Of a DNA stretch of 64,000 bases, positions 1-13,544 are shown one piece after another. The notes below the pieces were generated by a model, which was not told the DNA's origin, searched no databases, and saw only the letters and a program-made list of their open reading frames with translations. The stretch comes from Leptobrachium leishanense (Eukaryota; Chordata; Amphibia; Anura; Megophryidae). Location: positions 68,714,997 to 68,778,996 of the forward strand of contig CM019067.1 in NCBI GenBank assembly GCA_009667805.1, in the 5' to 3' direction. Within the stretch, counting starts at the first letter, position 1, and every line of letters begins with the position of its first letter. The position numbers and the translations under genes are program-made.

Positions 1-423
1 CCTCCTCCGAGACCTTGCAGGCTGGCAATGAGTGGCAGGCTCCTGGCTCCTCCTTGTCCTTGATTTTGCTGCTGCTCCTGACGCACCGCACGCACCCTGT
101 ATCCTCTGCCGTTTGTACGTCACGTGACGTGGTCACGTGATTCAATGGGCGGGGCCAATGCAGCGTGTTGTGCCGCTGGATACAATGTGGGAGGCACGCA
201 CGCACGCTGCATTGACTTGGGGCTGGCACAGTCTGATATCACGGCTGCCGGGGATAAACAAACCGGCGGCCGCCGGTCACACTGAGTGGCAGGCGGCAAT
301 CAGGATAGCGCGTTTCAGTGCAGAGGGATTTTTTTTTTCTTTTTGCCCCAGCGCTGCCCCCCTAAAACTGTCACCCTAGGCCTAGGCCTAGTCGGCCTAG
401 GCCAAAATACATGCCTGCCCATC
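1..423. other. Upstream intronic or intergenic DNA without a recognised gene
   Basis: The stretch is GC-rich with repeated CACGTGA and CACGCACG words and a short palindromic CCTAGGCCTAGGCC run near 380-402. The 80-codon open frame starting at 137 has no recognisable domain and is probably chance. Confidence 0.4.
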
Positions 424-597
424 TAGATTGTAAATTCCCACAGGAAGAGGGCCCTTATGTCCTCCTGCGTCTGCTGGCAGGAATACTGCCCGGTCTCCTG
501 TATGTATTGTAGAATTGTCCTGTCTTTACCCATTGCAACTTGTACAGCGCTGCGGAATGTGTTGGTGCTTAATAAATAATATTAAATAATAATTCTA
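424..597 (+). repeat. L2/CR1-type LINE 3' tail or SINE sharing it
   Basis: It begins AGATTGTAAATTCCC and ends with GTACAGCGCTGCGGAATGTG followed by TTGGTGCTTAATAAATAAT. The same AGATTGTAAGCTC ... TACAGCGCT ... AAATA layout recurs at about 8240-8370 and partially at 25105-25172. This 3' tail is widespread in amphibian and other vertebrate L2/CR1 LINEs and the SINEs that borrow it. No reverse transcriptase is attached here. Confidence 0.65.
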
Positions 598-616
598 TAA
601 TTGAAAAGAGTACCCC

Positions 617-794
617 CAGTGTTTCTCAACTCCGGTCAGGACCCACTAACAGGCCAGGTTTCTGGGATAGCTGAAGTACACACAGGTGATATGATTTGCT
701 GCTCAGTGATTGCAGGATTCAGCTGCATCTCCCCAAGGTGATCCTTAAAATCTGGCCGGTAGTGGGTCCCGAGGACTGAAGTTGAGATACCCTG
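617..794. mobile_element. hAT-like hairpin MITE (CAGTGTTT family), diverged copy
   Basis: The ends are CAGTGTTTCTCAACTCC on the left and a diverged inverse ending GAGATACCCTG on the right. The inner CACAGGTGATATGATTTGCT and CTCAGTGATTGCAGGATT words match, in inverted order, the copies at 20224-20405 and 46960-47103. The size is about 180 bp. Confidence 0.6.
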
Positions 795-857
795 CGGCTT
801 AGGCAACTGCCTAGTTGGCCTAATGGATGCAAAGGCCCTGGTGGTATATTACAGATA

Positions 858-1222
858 AGGCCGGGTGCACACTAGCATTTTCTTCTGCGCACTAGCGCGC
901 GTTATGATGCTCTTTATGACGTGCGTTGTAGCATATAATTACGCGGATAGAGAAGAACACACGTAGTACGCGCGCAACGCATAGCGAGCACTGAAGACAT
1001 CCGTCATGGAAACACCAAGGCTTTTGCGCTAGGATTGAAGCGACGTTGGCCGCGTGCTGAACGTCAAATGTCAAAAGCCCAGCTTTTTCTTTTTTCATTC
1101 AACTCAAATTCAGTTTTTACAACGTGCGTCAAACTTAACGCATCGTCTGGCGTCTACCAATCTCTTCCGTCATAAAGTGCGTCCTCTTTAACGCACGCTG
1201 GTGCGCAGAAGAAAACGCAGAT
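858..1222. mobile_element. Fold-back MITE with GC-rich inverted ends
   Basis: The left arm has TTTTCTTCTGCGCACTAGCG (877-896), which is matched in inverse by CTGGTGCGCAGAAGAAAA near 1198-1215. The outer 17 bp GGCCGGGTGCACACTAG (858-874) has no partner at the right end of this copy but has an exact inverse at 4112-4128. The interior is rich in CGCG, TAACGC and ACGTTG. It is non-coding. Confidence 0.55.
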
Positions 1223-1267
1223 TAGATATAGATAGACAGATTTGTATCGATATATATATATTATATA

Positions 1268-2883
<1,616 letters not shown>

Positions 2884-5655
2884 TATATACCTGTATATAT
2901 ATCTATCTATCTATATATCTATAGATGCCAGTGGCCATTTTGCACAGCTGATAGTAAATGCTTGAGTTTCCAAGAAAGTAATTAAGATGTTTATCACTGA
3001 ACTCCAGGTGAAAGGATATTCCAGGGGTTGCCGAATGCCAGGGGAATGAGTCTTCTTTGATCTGCATGAAAAGGAGGGGAAATTACCCCAGTTGGTCTAA
3101 TGGAATTTCCTTAGTCTTGTGCAAGCATTTGACACCTTGGGCAAGTGGAAAGGGCTCAGCCCAGACCTAGCAGCAGCACTTGTAAGTGGTCATGCATTTC
3201 AAAGAAGCAATCTCCTTTGATCACTAGAGACAAACTTTGGGAATCAAGTTAGTGACGAAGCGCACTGAGCGTGCCCAAGAAAATGGAAGTCTGGGAAGTG
3301 TAGTGCACGGGGTAGAAAATAGGGGCTGGCAGCCTATATATACCTGAGCCAAGCATGGGCTCAGGGCTTGTTTCTGTGGGGTCACCTAAGAACGTGAAAC
3401 TGTGCCAGTCTTCAAATCTCCAGCCCCAGGGGTACACGGATGCTTCTGTTAGCTTACTGACGTGAGTAAAGGTCTGTGGTTTTAATCCTGTTTCTTTTAT
3501 TTGCTGCTTGTGCGTAATTAATGAATATTATATCCATATTTTTTATGTAACCCTAAATGCACTGTGATATACATAATTTTTGTTATCATAATAAATACAA
3601 CTTATTAAGCTCTGCTCTGACTGATTCGATCCACGCTAACTGAAGGGACTGGATTATTGCTTTTGGTTTTAAGCTCGGGTATCTACTAAATTGTGAGTTG
3701 CGGTCACTGGGACAGTGGGATAAGCATGCAGGGATTGTTGTCCACGTAGTCATTATTTGGGTCTAGGATAGACAGATAGTGAATTGCTTAACTCTGCGTC
3801 TTTCGGTGCGGCACGCAGAGTGCTCATGAGAACTGGTGGCAGCATAACGAATAGAGTAAGAAAGTGGGTGTAAGGATTGTGGGGAACATAGTCGCTACCC
3901 CAGGTCGAGAGAAGACGGGTACGGCATTGCAATCCTGGAACCACTTCCTCACGCTCTACGTGCGTGTCGCGAACGGAGGCGTTGTCAGGATAGTTAGGCA
4001 CGTGCGTGCAGGGGATTGTTGTCCGCTTAGTCATTATTTGGGTCTAGGATGGACGGATAGTGAGTTGCTTAACCCTGCGCCTTTCGTAGTGTGCGCATAG
4101 TTGTCGTGACACTAGTGTGCACCCGGCCGAAAGGCGATATAAGGCTAATATAAAATGTAACAGTCCAAATGAGTGTTTTTCAGTAAGCCTTACTACATCC
4201 AGTCCAGATAAATAAACATTTTAGCAATCGAAAAATACTAGAACCCTCACAGTCATGGTTTATGGCAGGGGTGGGAATTTCTGTTGCTCTGTTCAGTGTT
4301 GAGGTGAAGAGATGAGGGGACTGAGATCATCTTGCAGAAACTGCAAATGACAGACAAGTCTTTTCGAAAATTAAAAAAGAATTGTAAAAATCATGATTAC
4401 GTTTGGTAGTACATTACACTTAATGAATGCTACAAGAGTATCCCTTTCATGTACACGGAGGACATCTAGGATCCCTATCACCGTGCCTACATGTAATATT
4501 ATGACCTATAGCAGTAAGAATATTTCACACAGTTTCACAGCAGTGACTTGTAGGAACTAATTCCCAGAAAAAATAAAATAGGTCATTGGACTCTGACAAT
4601 GAATTTCATAAAGAATACATTGAATAATCTAGATCATCTGGTAAGTGTGAAACAGTGATGACCATTTAACCTTTCACTTACTTGCACTTATTGTTGAGAA
4701 AAATTATTAGGATATTTCATACATGGGATGTGTAGATAATGCTTACATGTAGGGTAAAATTTCAGGTGGTTATAATTGCTGATAATCCCTGTACAGTACA
4801 GATACAAGGTGTTACTGTAATTTCCATACACAGGCATTATGCCACATACAGATAGTTTTTTTTTATATTCTATTGGTATTTTTTGGAAGCTGCATTGCTG
4901 CTAATCTCACTATCATCACTACAAATTCCCATAACAGGAGATCTATACAATTTTATTACCTAGCTTTATCATATTTACTGTATTTGACGCAAAGGCCAGG
5001 TTTCCGACTGTATGCTAACAATGCACCTTTTAAAAAGGTGTGTGAAAAAAAACACTGAATGAAAATGCATGGAAATAATATATAAGGTCCTATGAATATT
5101 AATAAAAAGGTCTGCTACAGACAAAAACCCCTGCCATTTAAAAAAAAAATGGAGAAAAAATATTTGCCTGAAAAAAATCCCGAAAAATGCCTAAAAAAAT
5201 CCTAAAAAATAAATAAATGAAGAGACTTTTTGCTGAAAATGAAAAGAATAAAAGGTTGAATAAATATTTAATAAAAACAGGGAATTTTTTGTACATCGAA
5301 ACCTATGGGATTCGCCTGATTAAACCTGTCGAATGAAACCACTGACAATCAGGGCATTACACTGACATTTCTCTGATTTTCGGTGTTCTCTAAATAGATT
5401 AACCATCGCTTCTCTATGGGGAAGGATTTCACAGACACCGAAGATCACCATATTTCGCTGGCAATTCGCCAATATTTGGAGAATTGCCATGTTTTTGAAT
5501 AGTCGAATAGCCCCGAAATTGTACCATATGGGGAAATTCACTGCTCTTTGAATAATCCTGAGTTTGTATAGAAGTAGATTTTTAATTAAACATTACATAA
5601 TTGTGGGCGTTACTAATTGCTTTCACAGTGCAACATGATGTAGTTTCTTTTCAAT
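2884..5655. other. Gene-free intronic DNA with local direct repeats
   Basis: Two direct repeats of about 78 bp (3727-3803 and 4008-4085, sharing GATTGTTGTCC and CATTATTTGGGTCTAGGAT) lie about 281 bp apart. The inverse of the 858-874 terminus occurs at 4112-4128. A TATATATA element at about 3335-3342 followed by gene-like exon/intron words could be an old LTR, but no pair was found. The rest is AT-rich unique-looking DNA. Confidence 0.45.
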
Positions 5656-5659
5656 TACT

Positions 5660-5850
5660 GGTTGGTTTGAGTAGAGGTAACATCACCGCTCGATAGCTGT
5701 GGAGACACAGGTTCTAATCCCGACAAGAACACCTCTCCAGTAAGTGTCCTTGGGTAAGACACCTAACGGTACATACTCTCCACCCAGGACATACTTGAAA
5801 ATGAGAGAAATCTCAATGTATCCTTCCTGGTAAAATACTTTCTCAAAAAA
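5660..5850 (+). repeat. tRNA-derived SINE
   Basis: A GAGTAGAGGTAACATC A-box-like stretch is followed by GGTTCTAATCC, a good match to the tRNA B-box GGTTCRANNCC, then a CCTTGGGTAAGACACCTAAC core and an A-rich end. This is the layout of a Pol III-transcribed tRNA-derived SINE. The copy looks complete but diverged. Confidence 0.65.
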
Positions 5851-6092
5851 AAATAATTGTCAAAATGTTTTGTAAAAACTGGGCCATGTGATCATGAATG
5901 GGCAATTTTGCAACTTGTTTATGTTGCTTTATATTGAATTTTGAATGCTTTTATAACATGCATAATATTGGTTTTGTTTTGTATTGTACTGTTCCTTTGC
6001 TCACAGCTGTTGGAATAGGCGTTAAAGTGTATTATAGTATAGTATTGTGCCATAGTAATCCACCTTCATATCAGATGTCAGCCAGAGCCCCG

Positions 6093-6666
6093 TTCAATAC
6101 CTCAGCAGCTGCTGAATTGCTGCAGCGCAGCAATTCAGTTTGCTGCAGCAGTGTCATTGAACGCTTTGGATGCGAATTTTGAATCCAAAATGGCCGACGA
6201 TTTTTTAATTAAAGATTCAGATTGTTTTTGATATCACTCGGTCAAAATATGATAAAGAAAAGCAGTCAGCACAATTCCGTTTTGTATGCACACACCACAA
6301 ATGATAGTTTTTATTGAATAAACGTTATGTTTACTTCTGAAACAAAATATAAATTGAACTGTAATATATGTCTATGTGAATGGGGTAAATAATAAATGAA
6401 TATTTTGTGCTTTGGTGAACAAAAACCTCAAAATTAACATTGCTGTACGGAATTGTTACTTGCTTCATTGCGGCGGCCATCTTGCTGTACGGAATTGTTA
6501 CTTGCTTCATGGCGGCGGCCATCTTTAATACATCACACTCAGCTACTCACAGCATCTCCTCGGGTCGCTGCAAGTGCTAAGTTAGCAGTGCTGAGCGCTG
6601 AGTGGTTGAACGGCGTTAAATGGCAAGTTGCTAATTTAGCACTTGCAGCGGCTGAGGTATTGAACG
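6093..6666. mobile_element. Inverted-repeat MITE with TIR CGTTCAATACCTCAGC
   Basis: CGTTCAATACCTCAGCAGCT near 6093 is mirrored by GGCTGAGGTATTGAACG near 6650-6666. Inside, AAGTGCTAAGTTAGCA and TTAGCACTTGCAGC form a second inverted pair. A 44-bp tandem duplication with TGTACGGAATTGTTACTTGC spans about 6442-6526. The element ends only about 100 bp upstream of a znf704 exon. Confidence 0.55.
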
Positions 6667-6766
6667 CGCCTCTTCTCATCTCAAATAAACATGTCTGCTT
6701 CTTAGATCAGTATTTGTTTAAATGGAAAGAAATTGCAAATAAAAAAGTTATGGTGTTTATTTTAAG

Positions 6767-6870
6767 GAAATGTGAAGATGAAGTGGATATGGATAAAGTG
6801 ACAGCTGCCATGGTACTGACCAGTCTGTCTACAAGCCCTGTGGTCCTCAGCCCTCCTGCTCGCCTTAACG
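6767..6870 (+). CDS. znf704: znf704 internal coding exon with the conserved AMVLTSL block
   Basis: The exon has an acceptor TTTTAAG before 6767 and a donor GTAAAA at 6871. It begins with the last base of a split codon and ends with the first base of the next, so both ends match the following exon. The reading contains DMDKVTAAMVLTSLSTSP, a block I recall as characteristic of ZNF704 and nearly shared by ZNF395, followed by a proline-rich end. It contributes 34 whole codons. The upstream coding exons of the long N-terminus were not found in the window. The protein is a nuclear DNA-binding factor of the ZNF395/SLC2A4RG family. The symbol rests on remembered family sequences: the TSLSTSP wording favours ZNF704 over ZNF395. 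Confidence 0.88.
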
Positions 6871-7499
6871 GTAAAAGGAAAATCTCTCTCCTGATATATT
6901 TATGTATTTCAATTATGTTGGGGGCCTATTTGCATATTAGGGTCTAAAAGGACTCAAAACAGCTGTTGTTAGACCAATCAATTGTGGGGAATATTCTTGT
7001 TATATACGTATTGCGCGAGGTTACTGTACTTTGCTCTCCCTATACTATAAAGGGATATGCATGTCTAGAAAAAGTTTTTTTAAATTGACATTTAAACACT
7101 TTTATACTGTAGTGGAAATAGGCTGGAAGATGGCCGCCATTATAAGCCAGGCGACCATCTTGTTCAGAATATTGGTTCACTTGAAAATAACTAGGCAAGT
7201 TTGTAGCTGAAACTAGAATGAAATATACGTAGAAACTTAGGAATGTGTTTAGATTAGCAGAAAAAGCAATTAAAGCGCTGAGAAAGATCTCTGCTGTTCC
7301 AGGCACAGAGGAAAGATACATCAAGGTCGTTGGGGCCCGCAGAAAGACAAAGGAGTATAGAGATCAGACCAGGTTCCATCTGTAACAAGTAATTGTAGGC
7401 TCTAGGGAGGGGGGCGCAGCCCCGAACAGTGAGAGCAACTAATTATGATTCACTGAAACTAACATGAAGTTTGCCAATTTACAGCCAATTTAATGGAAT

Positions 7500-7776
7500 G
7501 TCTTTGTATTAGCCAAAGGGAGGTATTAACCCACGTGGGGTGGGAGAGTGTTATCGGGAGGTGGGCTAATTGGGATGTACCTAATTATGTATTTGGGGTA
7601 TAAGATTGGATGTCACGAGGGACTCGGGGCTCATTCTTTGCGATTGAATCCTGTTTGAGCATCTGTTGTGATATCACAATAAAGTTTGCCTTTCCTGAAG
7701 AGACTCGTGTTCAGACAATCCTTGCTCGTGTCCGGTCCGGCCTCGTCCCAAGTGAACCCGTCTGATTCCGGTTACA
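7500..7776 (+). mobile_element. Possible solo LTR (3' part) of an endogenous retroelement
   Basis: The stretch shows GGGGTATAAGATTGGATG (TATA-like), CACAATAAAGTTTGCC (poly(A) signal) and then CCTGAAGAGACTCGTG and an end near GGTTACA, the order of U3-R-U5 in retroviral LTRs. A 5' end at about 6963 (TGTTGTTAG) is possible, but I could not find a matching flanking duplication. No internal retroviral genes are attached. Confidence 0.4.
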
Positions 7777-8057
7777 ATACCAATAGACAAAGTAGAATAA
7801 ATCAACAAAAGTTTTAAAAATGTGTAAATTTTTTTTATTTTCCTGCTCTAAATTCTGTCATTTCATCTTCTCTGGTGACGCCCCTCAGCTAGGGGTGTTT
7901 CTTCAACTCATACCTCCTGAATATTCCCGCCTCCTCCCCGCCCACTACTCCAACCACTATTCTACCCATCAAAGCATCACATGAAGTACATTTCTTGCTC
8001 CATCTTGCCCACAGCCCCCATGTACCCCACTACTACTTCACATACTCCGCTATTACC

Positions 8058-8226
8058 CACACTAGCAGGGTTATTCAGAGAAAGGTGAAAACCAGGAGAA
8101 TGGCAGGAGAAGAGAACAATCTAGACTAAATTGGAGAATTTTTCTGGTTTTGCTATTTTGAAGTAGAATTTTCACTCCAGTCCTTCTCCTGCTTTTCACC
8201 TTTCTCTGAATAACCCTGCTAGTGTG
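8058..8226. mobile_element. Short hairpin MITE (CAGGGTTATTC family)
   Basis: CACACTAGCAGGGTTATTCA on the left pairs with an exact inverse on the right, and pairing continues for about 50 bp (AGAGAAAGGTGAAAA and its complement). The whole 169 bp can fold into one hairpin. The terminal AGGGTTATTC word is shared with the larger elements at 13984, 25350, 33299 and 45343. Confidence 0.75.
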
Positions 8227-8370
8227 TCACCCCTCTCCTCTTAGATTGTAAGCTCTTGGGCAGGGTCCTCTCTCCTAATGTTCTGTGTGTTTAACTTGTA
8301 TGGACATTTGTTATTCTGTTTCTCCCATTGTACAGCGCTATGGAACCTGCTAGCGCATTTTAAATACGTG
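8227..8370 (+). repeat. L2/CR1-type LINE 3' tail
   Basis: TTAGATTGTAAGCTCTTGGG, CAGGGTCCTCTC and CATTGTACAGCGCTATGGAA occur in the order typical of vertebrate L2/CR1 3' ends. The hairpin at 8058-8226 lies immediately upstream and probably interrupts the same element. Confidence 0.7.
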
Positions 8371-8464
8371 TGACTGTATGAACTAACACAAGCTGTGCAG
8401 CTCAGGACCTCACACTGGGGAACTGAATATTAGCATCTCTGCAACTGTGAAAGCAAAACACATT

Positions 8465-8660
8465 CACCTGCTGACTCGCTCACACACTCACCCACTGACT
8501 CGCTCACACACTCACCCACTGACTCGCTCACACACTCACCCACTGACTCGCTCACACACTCACCCACTGACTCGCTCACACACTCACCCACTGACTTGCT
8601 CACACACTCACCCACTGACTCGCTCACACACACTAATCCACTAACTCTTTCACACACTCA
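8465..8660. repeat. 24-bp minisatellite, about 8 units
   Basis: The unit is CTCGCTCACACACTCACCCA plus CTGA, tandemly repeated with few changes, followed by degenerate CACTCA-rich DNA to about 8800. It creates spurious open frames on both strands. Confidence 0.9.
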
Positions 8661-9239
8661 TGGTCTCGCACACACAGACTCACTCACCCACTCACTCACC
8701 CACTGACACGCTCACTTGCGCTCTTTCATGGTTTACAGTCTCACTGACTCACTCAAACTCCCTCACACAGTCACTCCCTCTCACTCTTTCTTGTGTTGTC
8801 TCTTGTGCGCTCTCTCTCAACGCACCTTTTCTTGTGCTTTCTCTGCTTTATTTTGCTGTCTTTCGCTCATTACCGATCTCTTGCTGTGTCTCTGTGCTTT
8901 TCTTTGTCGTCCCTCTCTCTGTTGTCTCTTTTTCTCCCTGTGTCTATGGATTTCTTTCCTTCCCTGTCTCTGCAGTAGCTGGGGGTGAAAGTTCAGCCCC
9001 GCCCTCCTCTCAGCTCACAGTGCAGGAGGGAGGAGGAGCAACTCACACACACATGCTCAGTGCGTTTTTTAGCTCTCCCTAGGTATAGCTAATGATTGGT
9101 TAGCTCAAACTGCCTCCTGAGGTGGGCGTGGAAAACTCCAAGAAAGAAAAGCATTTAAATATGAAAAAATATCATATTTACTTGCTTTTTATGTCTGCTG
9201 AATGACACTACTGACTCATTCAAAAGGCATTGCACGTTT

Positions 9240-9770
9240 TTAAAAGCACCCTAGCAAAGCATGCATGTCCCTTTAACATGGGGAGCGCAGTCCTAACGCC
9301 AATTACCGCACCGATGGGGTAGCCAAATTTTTTTTCCCATCACCCAGAAGCTGGTGCTAACTGATTCTGCTTTTGTAGAATCAGTTTGCAACAGCTAAAA
9401 CCCCCCAATAAATCAGATATTCCCTTCTCATCCTGCGGAGAGAAGGGTGTCCCGATCCACTGGTTCTGGTCTCCAGGAGCAGAGTGAGACTGGGGACAAA
9501 TGCAATCACTCCCCGACGCTGCGCAATCTATTGAGAGCAAGATCAAGCAGGGCTCGCAGCTCAGCAGCGTAACCCTCCATGGAGTCGTATGGACTCCGCG
9601 GAAGCTGTACCGCTACTATCATTGGGGGGAAGCGCTGCGTTCCGGGGCAGGTTGCTGAATTAGCGCATGTCCCGGAATATGGTGCTAAAATGTGGGCACT
9701 ATGGGGAAATCTGCAGGCGCAGGTATTCACCATTCGTGTCCCATTTTAGCACTAACAAGGGAACCGGACC
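9240..9770. repeat. Interspersed repeat of the GGAGCGCA/TTAGCGCTAAC family, copy 1
   Basis: CATGGGGAGCGCAGTCCTAA, TGATTCTGCTTTTGTAGAAT, CCATGGAGTC.TATGGACTCC and AGTGAGACTGGGGAC blocks recur in the same or inverted order at about 18260-18720, 20440-20900, 46682-46945 and 51040-51760. This indicates one interspersed family, perhaps Harbinger-derived. It is non-coding. It ends before znf704 exon 9937. Confidence 0.55.
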
Positions 9771-9936
9771 CATGATATAATAGAAGTACTGTATATACTA
9801 GTATTGTTGGAGGGGTAATTATAATGGTAATAATATGCCCACAAATATTCTGACTTCTTAAGCGGGCAATTGCATATTTTCCTTAGCAATGTGTAATCTG
9901 TCATAAAACATGATCTACTCTTCGTTTGTTGTTCAG

Positions 9937-10163
9937 ATATGAACGGGTCTTGGAAAGAAGTGGGTTTTATTGCTTCCAGCGCAAGCAGCAGCGACTACTG
10001 GAGTTGGGGAACACCCAGTGATTACTCCTATCCTTCCACTCCATCTCCCCCACTATGTGCTGACAGCGTCAAACATCTGCGATCACCGCTTCACCACGAA
10101 GATGTCGAAGACACAGACACGAGTGGTTTCCTTTTTGACGATCCAATCCCAAGAAAAAGAAAG
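9937..10163 (+). CDS. znf704: znf704 internal coding exon (serine/proline-rich linker and NLS)
   Basis: A pyrimidine-rich acceptor ending TTCAG precedes 9937, and the donor GTATTT follows 10163. Two bases complete the codon split from the previous exon. The encoded 75-residue stretch has GSWKE, a Ser/Tyr/Trp segment ([11 protein letters not shown]), then STPSPPL, and ends in DDPIPRKRK, an NLS-like basic cluster immediately before the zinc finger. In this family the same order (GSWKE, STPSPPLSADS, PIPRKRK) leads into the finger exon. The exon ends in phase 0. The apparent ATG at 9939 is an internal methionine codon, not a translation start. No disabling change is visible. Confidence 0.92.
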
Positions 10164-10739
10164 GTATTTCTAATTTTCTATAATTCTCTTATTATTTATC
10201 AATCCTAGTCTATACATTCAATGTGTTCAATGCGGATCATTAATGTATATTTTATCTACTATTTAATAGTGATTTATCAGCACTGTCATACAAAGTATTC
10301 CAGTACGTTGTCAAACCAACTCCCCAAAAATAAAATTTGCATTCTTTACAGACTTGTCTGTTGTGATCTACAACTCATCCATTCATGCCCTTCAATTATT
10401 TCTTATGAGACCATCTACTAGTACAGAATGTTTGTGTTTTTACCCCAATATCAGCTGTGATTGAATCACCACATAAAATGACAGCAAATGTCAGTTCAAA
10501 CAGATATACAGTAATATCATGCTATGTCAGTTGCACATTTTACAAATCCTACACGTATTATCAGGCCCGGGCTGGGACCAAAAAATAGGCCCTGGGCATT
10601 TTAAGTTGAGCTTGAGCAGCCCACTTTCATCTACCACGATGCAGAAACACACACATATATTTATACGCTCCTCATTATGCGCCCCTATACCAAAACCACT
10701 GTATATATGCCCCACCCACCCATATTATACACCAATACG

Positions 10740-10975
10740 GGCCCACAGTAATAAAACTCAGTTATTAGCATTGTGTATGAGCGTATCACAGAGCTCCACA
10801 GCAATAAAACTCATAGTAATGTGCTGTGTGTATGAGCGTATCACAGAACTCCACAGAAATAGAAATCACAGTAATGTGCGGTGTGTAGGAGCGTATCACA
10901 GAACTCCACAGAAATAGAACTCACAGTAATGTGCAGTGTGTAGGAGTGTATCACAGAGCTCCACAGCAATGAAAC
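10740..10975. repeat. Tandem repeat of about 55-58 bp, about 4 units
   Basis: Each unit has GTATCACAGA(A/G)CTCCACAG, an AATA(A/G)AACTCA stretch and CAGTAATGTGC. A related, partly inverted set of units lies at about 18020-18260. Confidence 0.75.
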
Positions 10976-11100
10976 TAAAAATAATAAATTATATTTTCAA
11001 TTAAAATACACATTAAAGTAATGACACTAAAACAAATATAATTTATTTTAATGATATATAATAAATATTTACATATTAATACTCTATTAAAATAAACATA

Positions 11101-11640
11101 CACTGGTGGCCAAAATTGTGGATACACCTTACATCACATCTTTACAAATGTTTGCAGTTTAAAGTACTTTTTATTTCAAAATCTCTAAAAATGTCATAGC
11201 ACAAGTAAAATTTAATATAGTAAATGAATGTCTTAACAAAAATCTTTAAATAAGTTCAATTTTGTCTGGAAGTGTACCATAATGCATCTTGGCTATTATA
11301 TAGCATAAAATGATATTTTTTTGCAGGCATTGCAACTAGAATCTCTGTTATGCAACATAATGCTTTATTCTGTCCAAATTCTAGAACATATACACAATAA
11401 TTTACAAACGAAAATCGGCAAAATTTCCTCACCTTTTCACCAGCTGGCTTTCTGACGATTAATTTTCAGTAAATCTGCTCAAATTAACTCAAAACTTATA
11501 TCATATGTTGTCAAAAATATTTGGTTTACCATTTGCATAGAATAGCTAAAGTCTAGACAAAAAAAAACAAGGAAGTAAGAAAAGATATCAATCAAAACTG
11601 GCAAAATCAGAAGGCGTATCCACAATTTTGGCCACTATTG
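11101..11640. mobile_element. Tc1/mariner-type non-autonomous element, 540 bp
   Basis: TA dinucleotides flank both ends (11099-11100, 11641-11642). The left end CACTGGTGGCCAAAATTGTG is mirrored on the right by CACAATTTTGGCCACTATTG. No transposase frame remains. It lies in the znf704 intron between exons 9937 and 13215. Confidence 0.85.
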
Positions 11641-13214
11641 TAATATATTATATTTAAATATTAAAATATATTATAGATTATTAAAATAATTTAATATTTT
11701 AATATTAAAATAATTATATAAAATTGTATATATGCATTTTAAAATGTATTATTGAATTATTTTTTAGTTAACAATAAACTATACATATAATAAATTATTG
11801 TCCCCTCTCCTGCTTACCTTTGGGCAGGGAGGGGGCCAATTCACTGGTGGGCAGAGGTGTGACAAAGAGGGGCATGTCTCCCAGGTGGTCCAATGAGCAC
11901 CGCTGAGCTGCGTTGAGAAGGCCTAGCATGTCTCCCTGGTGGTCGGGGTGGCAGAGGCCAAGGCTTCTCTCCCTCTGGCTCCTTTCGTGCTGGCTCCTGA
12001 AAGTGAGTTTGGGCGCCGCACGCTGATGAGGTCATCAGCGTGCACCACGCTCAGAATCACTGACCAGTGGAGCTCAGTGTGAATGCCGTCTGTGCACGTT
12101 TGCAGCATGTTGCAGAAAGTATGAGGGAGCAGGCTGCCTTGGCCTATGCCGGCTGTACGGCCGGCCGGAACAGGGGTCCTCGAGTGGCGCGAGGCTATTG
12201 TGTAAGTCGAGGGTCGCCAGCCGACCTGCCGCAAAGGTTTTCCAGTGGTGTGGGTTTTCACCAGAGTATATTTGTAACAGAAATTGCAGTGAAGCCTTTT
12301 TTGAGGTCTCAGGATAACGGGGTGACAATGTAAAAGTGTCTCTACCTGTGCCTGGTCTGTTCATTTTTTCCCTAAGAAGACACTGGAAATTTATATTGAT
12401 CCATGTTATTTCATGATGAGGACCCACTTTATTGCATTATTTGAACACAATACTGAAGTGTGTTGGTGGAATTCATTAGGTGTTTTGGGTTTTATGCTCC
12501 TTTTTGGATGTTGCAATCTGTATATTTTTCCAGCTCCCCGCTTTCCTTCCCTGTCAGTAAACGATGGGTTGAGAACAATTATTGGATGCATCTCATTCCT
12601 GTGTTCATTTGGTCTAAAAAGGCAAACAAAACAACAAACGGGGATACAAATACTACTGCAGATGCCCTTTCTATTGAGTGTGTTTATGTACAGTATGTGC
12701 CTAATTTGTGCATTTTATCCAGTATCCACCCTACTGGATTCTCCGAAAAGGTCTGTTTTTTTTATGTCGTTATTTTTTCTGCAGGTTCCCCGCTATGAGT
12801 TCTCCTTTGGTGTAAGTTGAAAGCAGGTAGTTGTTGAGGGTTTGAACAGGGGACATGCTATTTTTAAGTTGTCGCCCATTAACCCCTTTTCACAATCAAA
12901 GGTTGCTTTTGGCACAAAAAGCGGCCCCTGCGCTTAGAGTCACTGGATTGCCCAGGTTTTCCAGGTAATAGATCTGGCGGATCAAGGAAAATAAAGATCA
13001 TGCTGGGAATTGTTTTACCCCCACATTGAAAGAGGAAATTTGCCATTGTGCATTTTTGGACACATCACACTGACAGGTCAGTACCTATGATTGCTCTCAT
13101 GAGACAATTTGTGTGGAATGTTTCATGGAATACAGATTTCTCTTTGCTCTATACACGTTACTCTGCAGTAGTACCTGCCAAACCATGCTAACAACTGGCT
13201 TTGTACCTCTGTAG

Positions 13215-13315
13215 AACTCCATGAAGGTGCTGTTCACGTGTCTCTGGAAGAAGTGTGGCAAGGTCCTGAGCACAGCAGCCGGCATCAAGAAGCACATTAG
13301 AACCATCCATCTTGG
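13215..13315 (+). CDS. znf704: znf704 C2H2 zinc-finger exon
   Basis: The acceptor TGTAG precedes 13215 and the donor GTAAAA follows 13315 in phase 2. The frame opens [17 protein letters not shown] and encodes a single C2H2 finger with spacing C-x4-C-x12-H-x4-H, ending [24 protein letters not shown] is the family signature, and it is closer to ZNF704 and SLC2A4RG than to ZNF395. The finger is expected to bind GC-rich promoter or enhancer sites in the nucleus, as described for SLC2A4RG (GLUT4 enhancer factor) and ZNF395 (papillomavirus binding factor). All four metal ligands are present. The following intron is about 10.0 kb and packed with repeats. Confidence 0.95.
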
Positions 13316-13544
13316 GTAAAAGCATGTAATATTCATGAATAACTTTGAAAAGCAGATGATATACCAATATGAATTGATAGGCATTTACCGCGGACACATA
13401 CATAATGAATAGATAATGTTCTAACTTTTTTTTAAAGGTAACGGTATACGGTAATAGCATAATATCATTTATAATAAAGCTGTCTTACCACTTAATTTTG
13501 AAGAACATGCATGGAGCTGTGTCTATTTTCCCAATGGAGCGCGG

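Noticed and set aside
12017..12042. CTGATGA core next to a strong palindrome as a hammerhead candidate
   Set aside because: GCACGCTGATGAGGTCATCA is simply one arm of a perfect palindrome; there is no GAAA after a stem II and no cleavage triplet.
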